A stretch of DNA of 64,000 nt from Polytrichum commune. Its lineage: Eukaryota; Streptophyta; Polytrichopsida; Polytrichales; Polytrichaceae. The DNA lies in assembly GCA_950295325.1 (NCBI GenBank), contig OX485807.1:48844796-48908795 (forward strand). The letters run 5' to 3'. Position numbers and translations under genes: made by a program. This document shows positions 48,530-59,400 of this stretch, one piece after another (position 1 is the stretch's first letter; every line of letters begins with the position of its first letter). Below the pieces are notes generated by a model, which worked only from the letters and a program-made list of their open reading frames with translations, was not told the DNA's origin and did no database searches.

Positions 48530-50433
48530 TGTAAACGCAATTTTTGGGCTATCGCCTGGCTGGAGAGCTACCATTTTCAAATTAGTGACAATTAGCGGCG
48601 ATAGTCGTTTAAAGGCAAATTACCTGTGTGAAACGAGGGTGATAGTCGTTCCTAGACGGTTGCAACCGCCTTCACCTCCCCCGCTGATAAGGAGGAGGCT
48701 GACCATCGCCAAGAGAGGCTATTTTCCATTTGATAGAATCTGACATAGTCTCTACTTAGGATAGCAATAGGCTTTAGCAGTATCAGATCTCAGTGATTGA
48801 GACTGAGTGCAATTAGTCTTTCTCCGAGAGGGAGAAGCAGCAATAGCCGTATGAGAACTGAGTGATTCAGTCTCAGGCAATGTTATATTTGAATATGAGT
48901 AAAGCATCATTTCAAAGAGCAATAGTCTTGTGTGTGTGTGTAATGTGATTGTGATGTGGACGTAGTCGTCTGAGACCGAGGCGAGTTGTCTTGAGTCGAA
49001 TTGAGTCTATAGTAGTAGCAAGCAGTAAAGTGTGTATGCTTTGATATGAAAGAGAGACGTGAGGCCAAGTATATCTTGAGAGATTCTGGCAATAGCCGTG
49101 AACATTGAAATAGACGTATCATCCACCGAGAAGGTGAGGAATTTTGTAATTGAGTCTGGAAATAGCAATGGTCGAAGTCGGACTATGGCCATTGTCTTGC
49201 GAGTGAGTCATGTCAATGGAGTAAAGGCTGATTGCCGAGAAAGAAGGGCAATAGTCTAGTGAAAGAAGGAGGAGTCGGAGTCTGAATATGGCCATAGGCA
49301 GGAGAGAGACTTCTCTCAGCCTGGTGCACAGGTTAAAGTCTATTTGCCTGAGAGAAGGACAAAGGCAATGGCCGCAAGAAGGACAGGGAAGCGTTGGCAA
49401 TTAGGCAGTGAGTGGTAGAGTCTTGGAAGTCTGTAACTTCCGTGAGGCAAGGCCTGGGCGATAGATTGTGTCGAGAGAAGTCTGTGAGGGCAAATAGTCG
49501 AGGTTAGGGCCATCGCCTGCTCGGACAGAGAGCCGAAGCGTCGAGGAATGGCTATCGCCTGAGTCCTTTGGCTATCACCCATCTGGTTACTGAGAGACCT
49601 TGAGCGAGAGTTGAGAGAGTAACGACCTGTAGGGCTATAGGCTTAGCAGGTGTCGTCCCTGAGAGAGAGGAGAGACAGAGAACAGAGGGGCCGCTCGTGG
49701 GAGCATAGCCAAAGGCCTACTCTAAGACACTACCTGGCGTGTAGCCGTTGCAGTGACTGCAGTGACGAGATGAGTTATCCGCAGGCGTGAGCTGCAAAAG
49801 ACATTACCATCTCAGGAAAGAGAAATTGCCTACTTAGTGTAAGACATTGCCAAAGGCTAATGCTTTCAAGCTTAAAATGTAATTAGGCCTTAATCAAGGA
49901 ATATCGCCTACATTGTTGATGCATTGATCATATATAATGTTGTGGGGATTTGTGTGGACAAGTTGCCAAATCAGTTGAAGATGAAGATGATGATTACAGT
50001 CTTGTGAAGATAGCTCGAACGACTGTAAGTTAAATTAAGATGAATTAATTTGAAGTTATTGCAAAGCTCAATTCTTGTTATGCAAAGACGATGTGGTTAC
50101 AAAAAGACATTACCCCGGACTTCGGTCCTAACGAATTGCCAAGGACTATTTGCCAAGCTTTTGAGCTTCACGACTGAAATAGGTCAAAGCCGTAGAGTGA
50201 TAGACAATTTCCCTGAAGATAGGACGGAATCACTTTTGACGGAGGAAGCACAAGGAACCATAAGAGTGGAGAATAAGTGGAATTAAGAAGGAATGAAGGA
50301 AGAAAGACCCTAAATTGTTATTATAGTCCTTAAATCCAATGTGACATTAACCCTTATAGACACTATCTCAGTCTTCCTGGAGACTTTGTTCCCTGGGTTT
50401 TGTTGTTTTGAGACATAGCAAAAACTTACTACA
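48530..50433 (+). mobile_element. Solo LTR of a second family, 1904 bp, TSD CCCCA
   Basis: It starts TGTAAACGC, ends ACTTACTACA and is flanked by exact CCCCA duplications (48525-48529 and 50434-50438). The homologous flank of receptor copy B at about 56385-56400 lacks it. The body is purine-rich on the plus strand and repeats CAATAGTCG, CAATAGCC and GGCTATCGCC words many times. It shares no sequence with the other solo LTRs in this window. Orientation is assumed. It has no gag or pol. Confidence 0.72.
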
Positions 50434-50451
50434 CCCCACTTCCATGGCTTG

Positions 50452-51896
50452 CTAGAAGTGTAAGTCTAATTTCAGCCCAGGACACATTGCTTCTAGTTTC
50501 GTAATCTCATCCGTAGTCAAAGATATGCTCTCACAAGAACAAAAAGCCAGCAACATCTCAAAAGTCTACATTGACTCAAATCGGGCACTTCTTGCAATTC
50601 ATGGCAGAAAAATATTTCAAGCCGCTCCAAAGCAGTCATGGGCAATGTCCGGGGACAACCGGTATTTAGTGTAATGGCGGCTGGTTGGTTTTGTGAAAAG
50701 TCCGGTTGAATTGGGAAAATGGACGATGTGAAACCGGAGCTCTTTTAAAAATTAAAAAAAAACCGGATTTCAACCGGCAACCAATTTGAGGAGGAGGATT
50801 TTTACCCGGATGAATTGTGAAGTAGGTGGATTTCATCCGGTTTGATTCATCTAGGGCCAAATATCATTTGGTTCTAGGGTTTAGGTTATGTGTTTCTTGA
50901 AGGCTTGTATTGATATGGTGAATGGCGGATAGGCAAAGCTTTTGCTGTATTATTGCATTTCATTGTTGACGGCTAGCGTTTAGAATGTATCATGAGTATG
51001 TCTATGAAAGATCTTCGTGGTGATCTTGATGACATACTAATGGAAGCCATAGCTTTATGGAGGAACTTTACAAAGTTTAGATGGTTGTTTTCACATCCAA
51101 AGAGATACCTTTCAGGGCGTTTTCCTCTTGAAGGTGAAGATGATACTGCTGATTTTGACTCTATAAGTTGATGAATTTCATTTTTGTATATAGTATGGTA
51201 TGTTAGAATACTCTTTTATCATTTTGTGGCCTCAAATCTATTATGAGGTTTTAAGACCTAGGTATGATAAAAAAAAAGTAATTGCACACCCATCAACCAG
51301 TTGATGGGTTATTTTCGGTTCAACTCTTGCTATGGATAAATTGTTGATCATTGTTGTTGTTTCTTGTATGTTATGAATTGTTGATCAATGTTGTTGGATG
51401 TTGATATCATTACATAGTATTGTTGTATGTTGATATGTTCTTTGGACGTTGTTGTTGAATGGTGTATGTTGTTTGTAGATATAATTTTGCTACATTGGAA
51501 AACCGGCTTACTTATCAATGCCCAAGTTTTTTGCTGGTTGTCATTACAATGAAGAGGAAGTTAGCCAACACTTGAAAAAAAATATAGGATATTGGCCAGT
51601 CCAAATTAATGGCAACAAGTTTGCAACCGGTCAAGTCCTTAAAAAACCCGGTAGAAGTTGTGAAGGGGCGGATTTTAGCTGGTTGAGCTCAAAATTCTCC
51701 CGAACCTTGGTCATGGGCATGGTGTTGATCAACCTCTCCAAACTCCGACAATAACTAATACTCAACTTTTTCAATTCCGGGAAAAAACTCAATTTTGGTA
51801 GCTCTCTGCATCCCACATCCCGAAGTGTCAAAGTTTGTAGCGCCATTGCAGTTCCAATTCGAGGTTGGTCGACCCAAAGAGTGTCCAAGGACTTCG
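50452..51896 (-). pseudogene. Receptor copy C: LRR 3' end, interrupted and truncated
   Basis: The parts 50452-50644 and 51710-51896 match the last about 125 codons of the LRR exon of copy B (SLDTLWVDQPRIGTAMALQT, CRELPKLSFFPELKKLSI, HELQEVPDLSQC-like, then EAMCPGLK and a TAG stop). They are separated by a 1.07 kb insertion. The match stops at 51896, where foldback-element sequence begins, so all upstream LRR, NB-ARC and TIR coding sequence is missing. This is a dead host gene fragment. Confidence 0.85.
50645..51709. mobile_element. Unclassified 1065 bp insertion in the copy C LRR exon, 10 bp flanking duplication
   Basis: The word GTCATGGGCA occurs at 50635-50644 and again at 51710-51719, while receptor copy B has it once, so the DNA between is an insertion. 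Ends ATGTCCGGGGA and (complement) CAAGGTTCGGGAGA are only weakly inverted. The body repeats AACCGG words and includes a 58-codon frame at about 50996-51172 (MSMSMKDLRGDLDDILMEAI onward) without a known domain. A 9-10 bp duplication suggests a Mutator-like origin, but the family is open. Confidence 0.65.
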
Positions 51897-52898
51897 ATTT
51901 TTTGGATTTGACCGAAAATTGTTGCCCACCCACCCGACTTCAAAAAAACCATTGCCCTTGCATTTGTCGTGTAAATACCGATCGTGTGTCACTGCAGCTC
52001 GAGTACCAACCACCACTAACAAACAACACTAAAACATAGCAAAGTCATGTCGAGTTCATGTGTGACTTTGCTATGTTTTAGTGTTGTTTGTTAGTGGTGG
52101 TTGGTACTCGAGCTGCAGTGACACACGATCGGTATTTACACGACACCTGAATCATTCAAATTAAGCTCAATCAGATAAGAAAGCATACTTACCAAATTAA
52201 TTAAGCCTAATTAATTATAAAATGTACTTACAGGAATTACTAATGATTTACTGGAATCAACTCCAGTAAATCAACTTGTAATCTACTAGGTTTTATTAAT
52301 TTGGTAAGCTTACTTTCTGATTTGATTGGGCTTAATTATGATTAATCATAATTTATTAGACTTAGTTACATTCAGTCACACTTAATTAGTTTAAATGCAT
52401 ATGAATACTTTGTGAAAGTAGAAGGTATTACCTAGACTACAATATTTGACATTTTTAATGTTAACTTGATTATTATTTCATATTTTAAATACTAATTTTA
52501 GTTGCATATTAGAATGGAAAAGGCCCTTTCAATTGTAAGTCAAAAAAATTATAACTTCAATGTTAATGAGGGTTTTGTCATATTTTTGAATTCTGAGTTA
52601 ATTACATGCTTTGTTGGCGGTTTCATTTTGAAAATGAAATCCTAGTCAATTGCTTATTTAGTCAATGGTAGTGAACATATATATTGGATTTTGGACCTTG
52701 AAGGTGTAGTGTACTCAATATAAGTGGCCCCCAAGAATGCAAGGCCAATAGTTTTTTTGAAGTCGGGTGGGCGGCCAACAATATTGAATCGGGTCCAGAA
52801 AGTCTAGATTCCTTCGACGGGCGGCTACCCTTGCCCGAACCTACCTCCCCCGAAAAGTTTGTGTGTGTGGGGGGGGGGGGGGGAACTTAACGTCCTCC
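51897..52898. mobile_element. Second Mutator-like foldback element, left arm rearranged
   Basis: The right arm (about 52290-52898) matches 36440-37052, ending in AACTTAACGTCCTCC. The left arm survives only as 51897-51962 (TTTGACCGAAAATTGTTGCC onward) and about 52150-52250, and the outer terminal repeat is missing. Between those two pieces sits the perfect palindrome 51965-52145. The left edge joins directly to the copy C LRR fragment. Because the left end is lost, no target duplication can be tested. Confidence 0.7.
51965..52145. repeat. Perfect 83 bp inverted repeat with a 15 bp spacer
   Basis: Bases 51965-52047 and 52063-52145 are exact reverse complements over all 83 positions. The spacer is TGTCGAGTTCATGTG. 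The arm reads TGTCGTGTAAATACCGATCG and onward to CATAGCAAAGTCA. Surrounding element sequence is diverged from its relatives, so perfect arms point to a recent origin or active homogenisation. The arm sequence occurs nowhere else that I noticed in this window. Confidence 0.95.
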
Positions 52899-52903
52899 AA
52901 AGA

Positions 52904-53635
52904 TCATTAGATATGAACATCTCTCACTCATGGAATGAAAACACCTAGAATAGTATGTAGGTTCCAAGCCACATGTTGAAATCAATTAGAGACCTAACTC
53001 AACCTCGTATTTGCAAAAAAATGAATTATTTTAAGACAACACAAACTACTCGCTTGTGTGTAATTTGTTATACGTCCACTCCAATGCTCCGAATCGGCTG
53101 CATGTTTAGAAGAGGTAGCTAGGTATACTAAGTTATTAGTTAAATAAATCATAAGCTAAGTAATGATCCCACACCCTAGTATATATATCACCTGCCAGTT
53201 GCACAACAACCATTTGGTCAACATAAAGGGAGCTCGCTCTTCAAGTTAACATTATTATTCCAAATTTAGCTTTCGTGCGGTATGGTAAAGACTCCTGCTT
53301 GAAGTTTTCGGGTTTGTAGTGACTTGATAATTTATAAGTGGGAGACATCAAAAACATTGTTTTCGTTTCTTTTTGTTTTCTTTTTGCTTTTTAAAAAAAA
53401 AAATTGCTTGGTCTTTGGATGGAAATGACACATTTTAGGAACATGTATGTAGAGTTGGAAGTGTCCGTTATAGGCCCTCAAACCAATGTAATTTGTTCCG
53501 TTTGGCACAAGAACACACATGTTAACTTAAATGTGAAATATTTTTTTTAGCATGTGTCATATCAATTGTGTATTCTCTCTTGGTTTGATATAAAATTTTC
53601 ATCAAATGTTTTTAGAGGTAATCTATGTGGATGTT
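52904..53635. repeat. Dispersed block copy R4, related to 26810-27565
   Basis: ATATGAACATCTCTCACTCA, CAGTTGCACAACAACCATTT and GGAAATGACACATTTTAGGA are shared with the block at 26.8-27.6 kb. The region is interrupted at 53635 by a solo LTR and resumes at 55309. No gene is seen. Confidence 0.6.
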
Positions 53636-55308
53636 TGTGAGCCCAAATTGATGCCCACATTGGTTGTTAACACTTGTAAAACATTACAAGTGGTGTTTTG
53701 GTGATTTATGATTATTCACAAAAATATAAAAAAAGTGAAGCTTGAAGAAAGCTTAGTTTGAAGCATTAGGTTTTTGTGGAGTGGATTTAAGTAGGAGAAG
53801 GACAAACCTTGGTAAAGTGTGGTAGGTAGAAAGCCAAGGTTAGTTAAATGTTTGAATTAGGATCCTTGTTGATCATTTGAGGGGGGAAGACTTAGGAGAT
53901 AGGATTAGAGCCTATAAAGTAGGAGAAGATCTCGAGGGTTTATCGTGAGCCTTGAGGGTACTCACCCCCTCAAATTCACTATATAATCCCTCATTGTTCC
54001 CTCACTCATCATCTCTTCTCTTCGTGCTCTAAGGCACCCCACGTGTTATAAGTGTGGGTGTGTTGGAAGCAAGATTGGAACACATGTGTGTGCTTAGTTT
54101 TTAGTTGGAGAGCCAAGGCTAGTTGGCCTTGAAGAGGGTTTGACCTCTTGTTAGAATTAGTTTTGGTGTGAATAATTTTAAAATATTTTATGGCTTCAAG
54201 TTGTAGTATTTAAGTTCATATTTCTTGGGTATTTCTTGAGTAGTCTAGGTTGTAAGGGGCATAACTTCCGAGCAGAAAAAAATACTTCGTCAAAATTTAG
54301 AGGGTTAGTAAAAAACTTGTTTATATGAACATGGTCAAAATCTGAGAATGTTTAGAGTACTGGAGCAGCAGTTATGACATTCTGAACTTCGCCTACATTT
54401 TCGAGCTGAAATGGGCATAACTCCTAGACAAAGGCTTAGAAACGCATGAAATTTTGAGAGATGCTTTGTTCTTAGGTTTCCTAGTTGTGGTATAAATTTC
54501 AAGTCATTCCGAATAGATGAAAAGGAGATATATCATTCTGAAGTGTTTTCAAGAATTGCAGACTAAAAAGGCCATAACGTTTTGGCAGAAAATGAAAATA
54601 GTTTGAAATTTCAGGGGGTCATAAACAATTAGTTTTTGTGATTGCTCCCAAAATTTAAAGTTCTTTGGAGCCTGTGAGAGGAAGTTATGACATTCTGAAA
54701 TCTGGGTAGATTGACACACTAAAATGGTCATAACTGTCGGACAGAAAATGAGATAGGCTCACAAATTGGTGAGATGTTTTTTTCTTTGTCTCCCTAGTTA
54801 CAGATAAAATTTCAGGACATTCCGAGAAGTAATGGGAAAGTTACACTATTAGCTAGCAAAGTCTAGGGGAACAAAGGAAGTTTGCTTGGTTCCATTAGGG
54901 ATAACCATTAGTTTATTAAACCAATATAGTGGTTGAAGCGTGAGGAGAAAACTACAATAAGTGACAAGTATTTATCAATATTTTAACTTGTGTAATTCAT
55001 AGAATCAATAAGCGAGAACTCATGTAGTAGTGTGGAGTCGACGGCAAGGATTCGCTTCACAAGAGGGATATCTTTGAAGGCATGCGTGGCCAAAGCGGCC
55101 GGGTGGACTTTAGAGAAGTACAAGGATGTGACATTACCCGAGATTAAGGAGTGTAAGAAGACATAGTATAGACTTGGCTAAGTTGTGTATATTCCAACGA
55201 TAGATTGGAATCATACATTGTGTTACAAAAAAAAAATCTCTACATATCATTATAAACTTCTCCATTCGGGCTAGGACGAAATTGAAGGGTGGAGGCTTTT
55301 TCGTGACA
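53636..55308 (+). mobile_element. Solo LTR, 1673 bp, TSD ATGTT/ATGTC
   Basis: It starts TGTGAGCCCAAATTGATG and ends TTTTTCGTGACA. The flanking 5-mers differ at one base, and the uninterrupted equivalent is at about 27555-27570. The start and end match the complement of the LTRs at 45947 and 37682, so it is the same family in the opposite orientation. The middle repeats a module of the kind CATAACT...GACAGAAAATGA, typical of long plant LTRs. No internal coding region is present. Confidence 0.8.
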
Positions 55309-56406
55309 ATGTCAAAAGACATTAACTTTGCCAAACAACAAGCAACTATTACTATCTACCAACAAACTCACTGTACAACCTATGTGAGCATTGCACATCT
55401 TCAAGTAGCGTATGTATCGATGGCCCAAATTGGGTTACGAAACCTTGTAGGGCTTGTGCACTAGTAACCAAGCCTTACAATGTGGTCTATTTGTTGGATT
55501 CTTTGTTGTAAATGCACACTTTGTATGTTGATCACATGTCAAATATAACTATATTCATAATTTCTCCTTCAGTCACATAATTCAAACCTATAAATAACAA
55601 TACTATTTATTATGGAGTAGATTGTACATTGAGCCCCTTACACCTATAAAGGTCAAAGACCAAACATCCATGGCGGATAATAGCCATATTTGAAGCATTA
55701 GTGTTTTGGAGGAGAAGCCAAGGATATCAAATATTAATCACATGTATACCTACATGTGTTCGATGTATTAAAAAAGGTTAACAACTTTCATGTCCATATA
55801 CAATTATGGGACCATTAGGAAAGTGTAAGTGGAACAAATTATTTTATAAAAAGTAAAAGGCTTTTCAAAGATGTTTTTAGTTTAGGAATGACATGAGACA
55901 CCCCCAATTAGACCGTAAGTAAGGTCATGTTGGATTTTATCGGCCCGCAACATGTAGGGGTCTTGTTTTAACTTGAACCCTTTCATCCAATGATGAGTGA
56001 GTTTACATACTCCACACCAATCCAAGACCATTCAAATTATGCAACAAATGATGTTTAAAAGCATAATTTAATGTTTGAATGATCTACTTTTCCACCTCAT
56101 AACCATCTACAAAACATGAACTACATTATATCATGGCTTAGGACATTTTGGTTACCATAGCTATATGCACTAGTTGAAAGCCCATCTACTACTTTGCACT
56201 TTCAAATTCACATTTTGAACATTTGTGAGACCATACATGGATGAGTATGAGACAAAGCCTCTGAAAGTAGGACGGTTTTAATCACATTTTGCATCCACTT
56301 GTACATAGCCATGCCCATTTCAGGCCTGCAACTACAAGTTTCGATCACCAGTATCAAATGCCCGATCAATTGGCCCAATCGTTTTCCTCGTCTTCGATAT
56401 GGGTTG
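55309..56406. repeat. Block R4 tail (to about 55505) and 3' flank of receptor copy B
   Basis: The part 55309-55505 matches 27575-27765. The part 55506-56406 matches the 3' flank of copy C (45697-48524 without its LTR). A polyadenylation site for the receptor should lie in 56200-56406, but no strong signal can be singled out. Confidence 0.6.
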
Positions 56407-59400
56407 CTAGCGGCCGAAGTTTATTTTCAGCCCAGGACACACTGCTTCTAGCTTCGTAACCTCATCCCTAGTCAAAGATATGTTCCCACAATACCAAATC
56501 TTGCAGTGTCTCAAAAGTCTACACTGACTCAAATCGGGCACTTCTTGCAATTCGTGGCAATTATATATGTCAAGCCCTTCCAACGCAGTCATGGGCATAG
56601 TGCTGATCAACCTCTCCAACCTCGGACAATCCCTAATACTCAACTCTTTCAATTTCGGGAACAAACTCAGATCTGGTAGCTCTCTGCATCCCACATGCTG
56701 AAGTGTCAAAGTGTGTAGCGCCATTCCAGTTCCAATTCGAGGTTGGTCGACCCAAAGAGTGTCCGAGGACTTTGATATGCTCACCCCTGCCCATACCACA
56801 ATATTTGGGCACCATTCCACTTTCAATTTTTCTAGTCTTGTCAACTTGTGCATATCAGGTAATGTCTCCAAGCTATCACACAAGGATATTGATAAACTTC
56901 GTAACAAAATCAAGTTGCCCAAACATGACACATCCTTAAAGCGGCAGTAGCTTATGTGTACCCTTTGTAATCTTGCTAGATTCAAGAGGTTGGGCATCAT
57001 TTCAATGCCCCCCCCGGAATCCCGTATCTCTAGATCTTCCAAGCTCGCCACATCGCTAAAAGCTGGTGGCCCCCTCCAATTCCACACATGGAGGGTGACT
57101 AATTTGTTCAACTTGTGAGGATTAAAGCCACCTTGTAGTGCTTCATGCTCAATTCTTAATGTTTGCAAAGCTATTAGTTCACTTAAGCCTGAAACTCCTT
57201 TAAGTGAAGAGGAGTAACTCAAATCCAATCTTTGTAAGTTTGTGAGCTTGTGCATGTCCGGCAACGCAACAAGGCTATAGCACTGTGAGGCTATAAACTC
57301 CTCCAAGGCCACTAAGTTGCCTAACCCCGGCACCGCTACGATTGGCTGACAGATGTTAATGTTCAACTTCCGTAAACGCGTGAGTTGTTGTAGGTTGGGC
57401 AACTCTTTAAGCTTCCAACACCGGTCAAAAGAAAGTTCCTCCAAGGCCACTAAGTTGTCTAACCCCGGCACCGCTACGATTGGACCACAAAAACAAATGT
57501 TCAACTTCCGTAAATGTGTGAGTTGTTGTAGGTTGGGCAACTCTTTAAGATTCGAACACAAAGCAAAAGAAAGTTCCTCCAAGGCAAATAAGTCACCCAC
57601 ACCATGGCAAGACCGTAATGAATCACACCAAGAAAGTTCCAAGTATCGCAAGTTGTAATGCTTTGCAGTAAAGCCTGATATGGCCTTTTCATTGAAAAAA
57701 CTTAGAGTTTTTCTCTCAAAGCTTTTCCAAAAGCCATATCCATGTTTAACGCCCGACCGATTCAAAAATGCCAATCGATTCTTTTTGGGTACTTTTGGAA
57801 TATTTTGTCTCCAAGGACTCTCAATCGGAAAATCTTTTTTGGCATAACGGAGGCAACGCAAATTTTGTGGTATTGAAATCAAATTGACGGTGCCATCACA
57901 TATCAATATTCGTAATTCCTTCATGTCGGAAAGGGCAAGGTTCATGTGTGGTTTTGAATGCGTGATAACCAAAGTTTGAAGAGAATGAGGCAATGCCTGC
58001 ATACAACCATCCATGTCACATGTATTTTAGTTTGACGTTAAATAGTTATTCTATTTAGCACCAAGCTTAGATAAACACAAATCACTATCAAAATGTATTA
58101 TTTAACTCTAATATACTATTACCATCAATTTCCTTGCATTGGAAGTTCAACTTCATTTCTAAGATCCAGATAGATCCCCCTTGCACAACACAAATGGATC
58201 CATGTCTAGGCCAAGGTTTTAGTCTTGATAAGGGCCTTTATTGTTTTTTGGCTTTCACCAAAAGGGACTACCTTCGACAAGATGCAATAACACTTGTCCA
58301 ATAGCCATGCTGTATAAAGCCGTTTGTGGTTCACATATGAGCTTGTGGCTGTGATCAAAGATCGCAACATGTGGACTCTTAATTGAAACCTAAATGATGT
58401 ACAGGGGTCACTATGATATTAAACCCCTTATATATGACAAGTTTATAGAGAAAAATAATTGTATACGTACTATGGGCATGCTAGAAAATGGACTCGTGTA
58501 TTCATACTAAGCTTTTGAATTTAATGTTATAAATGCCTCCACTACATATACAATATAACAAATCATTAACGTAATAGGACTTCATTACATATAACATCCA
58601 CTTTCGATTTCCAATGAGAAAGTCACGGAACATTTTTTCATGCATAGCATGTAACTCAACACAATAATTTACCCACAATCTACAGAGCAAAATTCAAGGG
58701 AGCCCATGAGCTCTCCAAGAGCCTTCAATTTGTAAAACTCATAACCCAAATGCCAATCCTAACAAGAATGGACATGGTAATTATTGAGGACAATTACCAT
58801 ATGACAACAATGGATGAGAATGTGAATTGGTGAAACTAACCAATCTATTGTCAATTTTGTTCTTTAAACCATAGGGCCCCCTCTTGTACATCCACCTTTA
58901 CTTCACAATTATTGATATTAGCTTTTTCAAATGTACACACCAAAGATAAATAATACCTCTCCCATATGTATATCATGTACGATAATGCCTCAAATAATAA
59001 CTCTTCTTACACTTACGTTAGTTTGTACATGGTACGAAGAGTCCACCCCCTAGGTCAAAGATGAAGCATCCATCAATTATGTTGGATTCACACCAACCTT
59101 TGCTTGCCTTAGTCTTTTGTTTTTTTGCTTAAAAGAGGTCATGAAGATTTTGAAGTGTTTGTCAAGTTGAATAGATTTCAATGGCTCACAACCAATGATG
59201 TTAGATAGTTTCACAATGAAGCTCATATATTTAGTTGTTCAAATATTGATTTGTCAATAATCCATGGCTCACATATTTAGTTGTTCAAATATTTAGCTGT
59301 CAATAATCCATGGCTCACATGTAAATCAAAAGCCTTATGCATTGAAAATATATACCTTTCTCTCCTCCAATAATGATAAGGACTTAGGCATCCATAAGCG

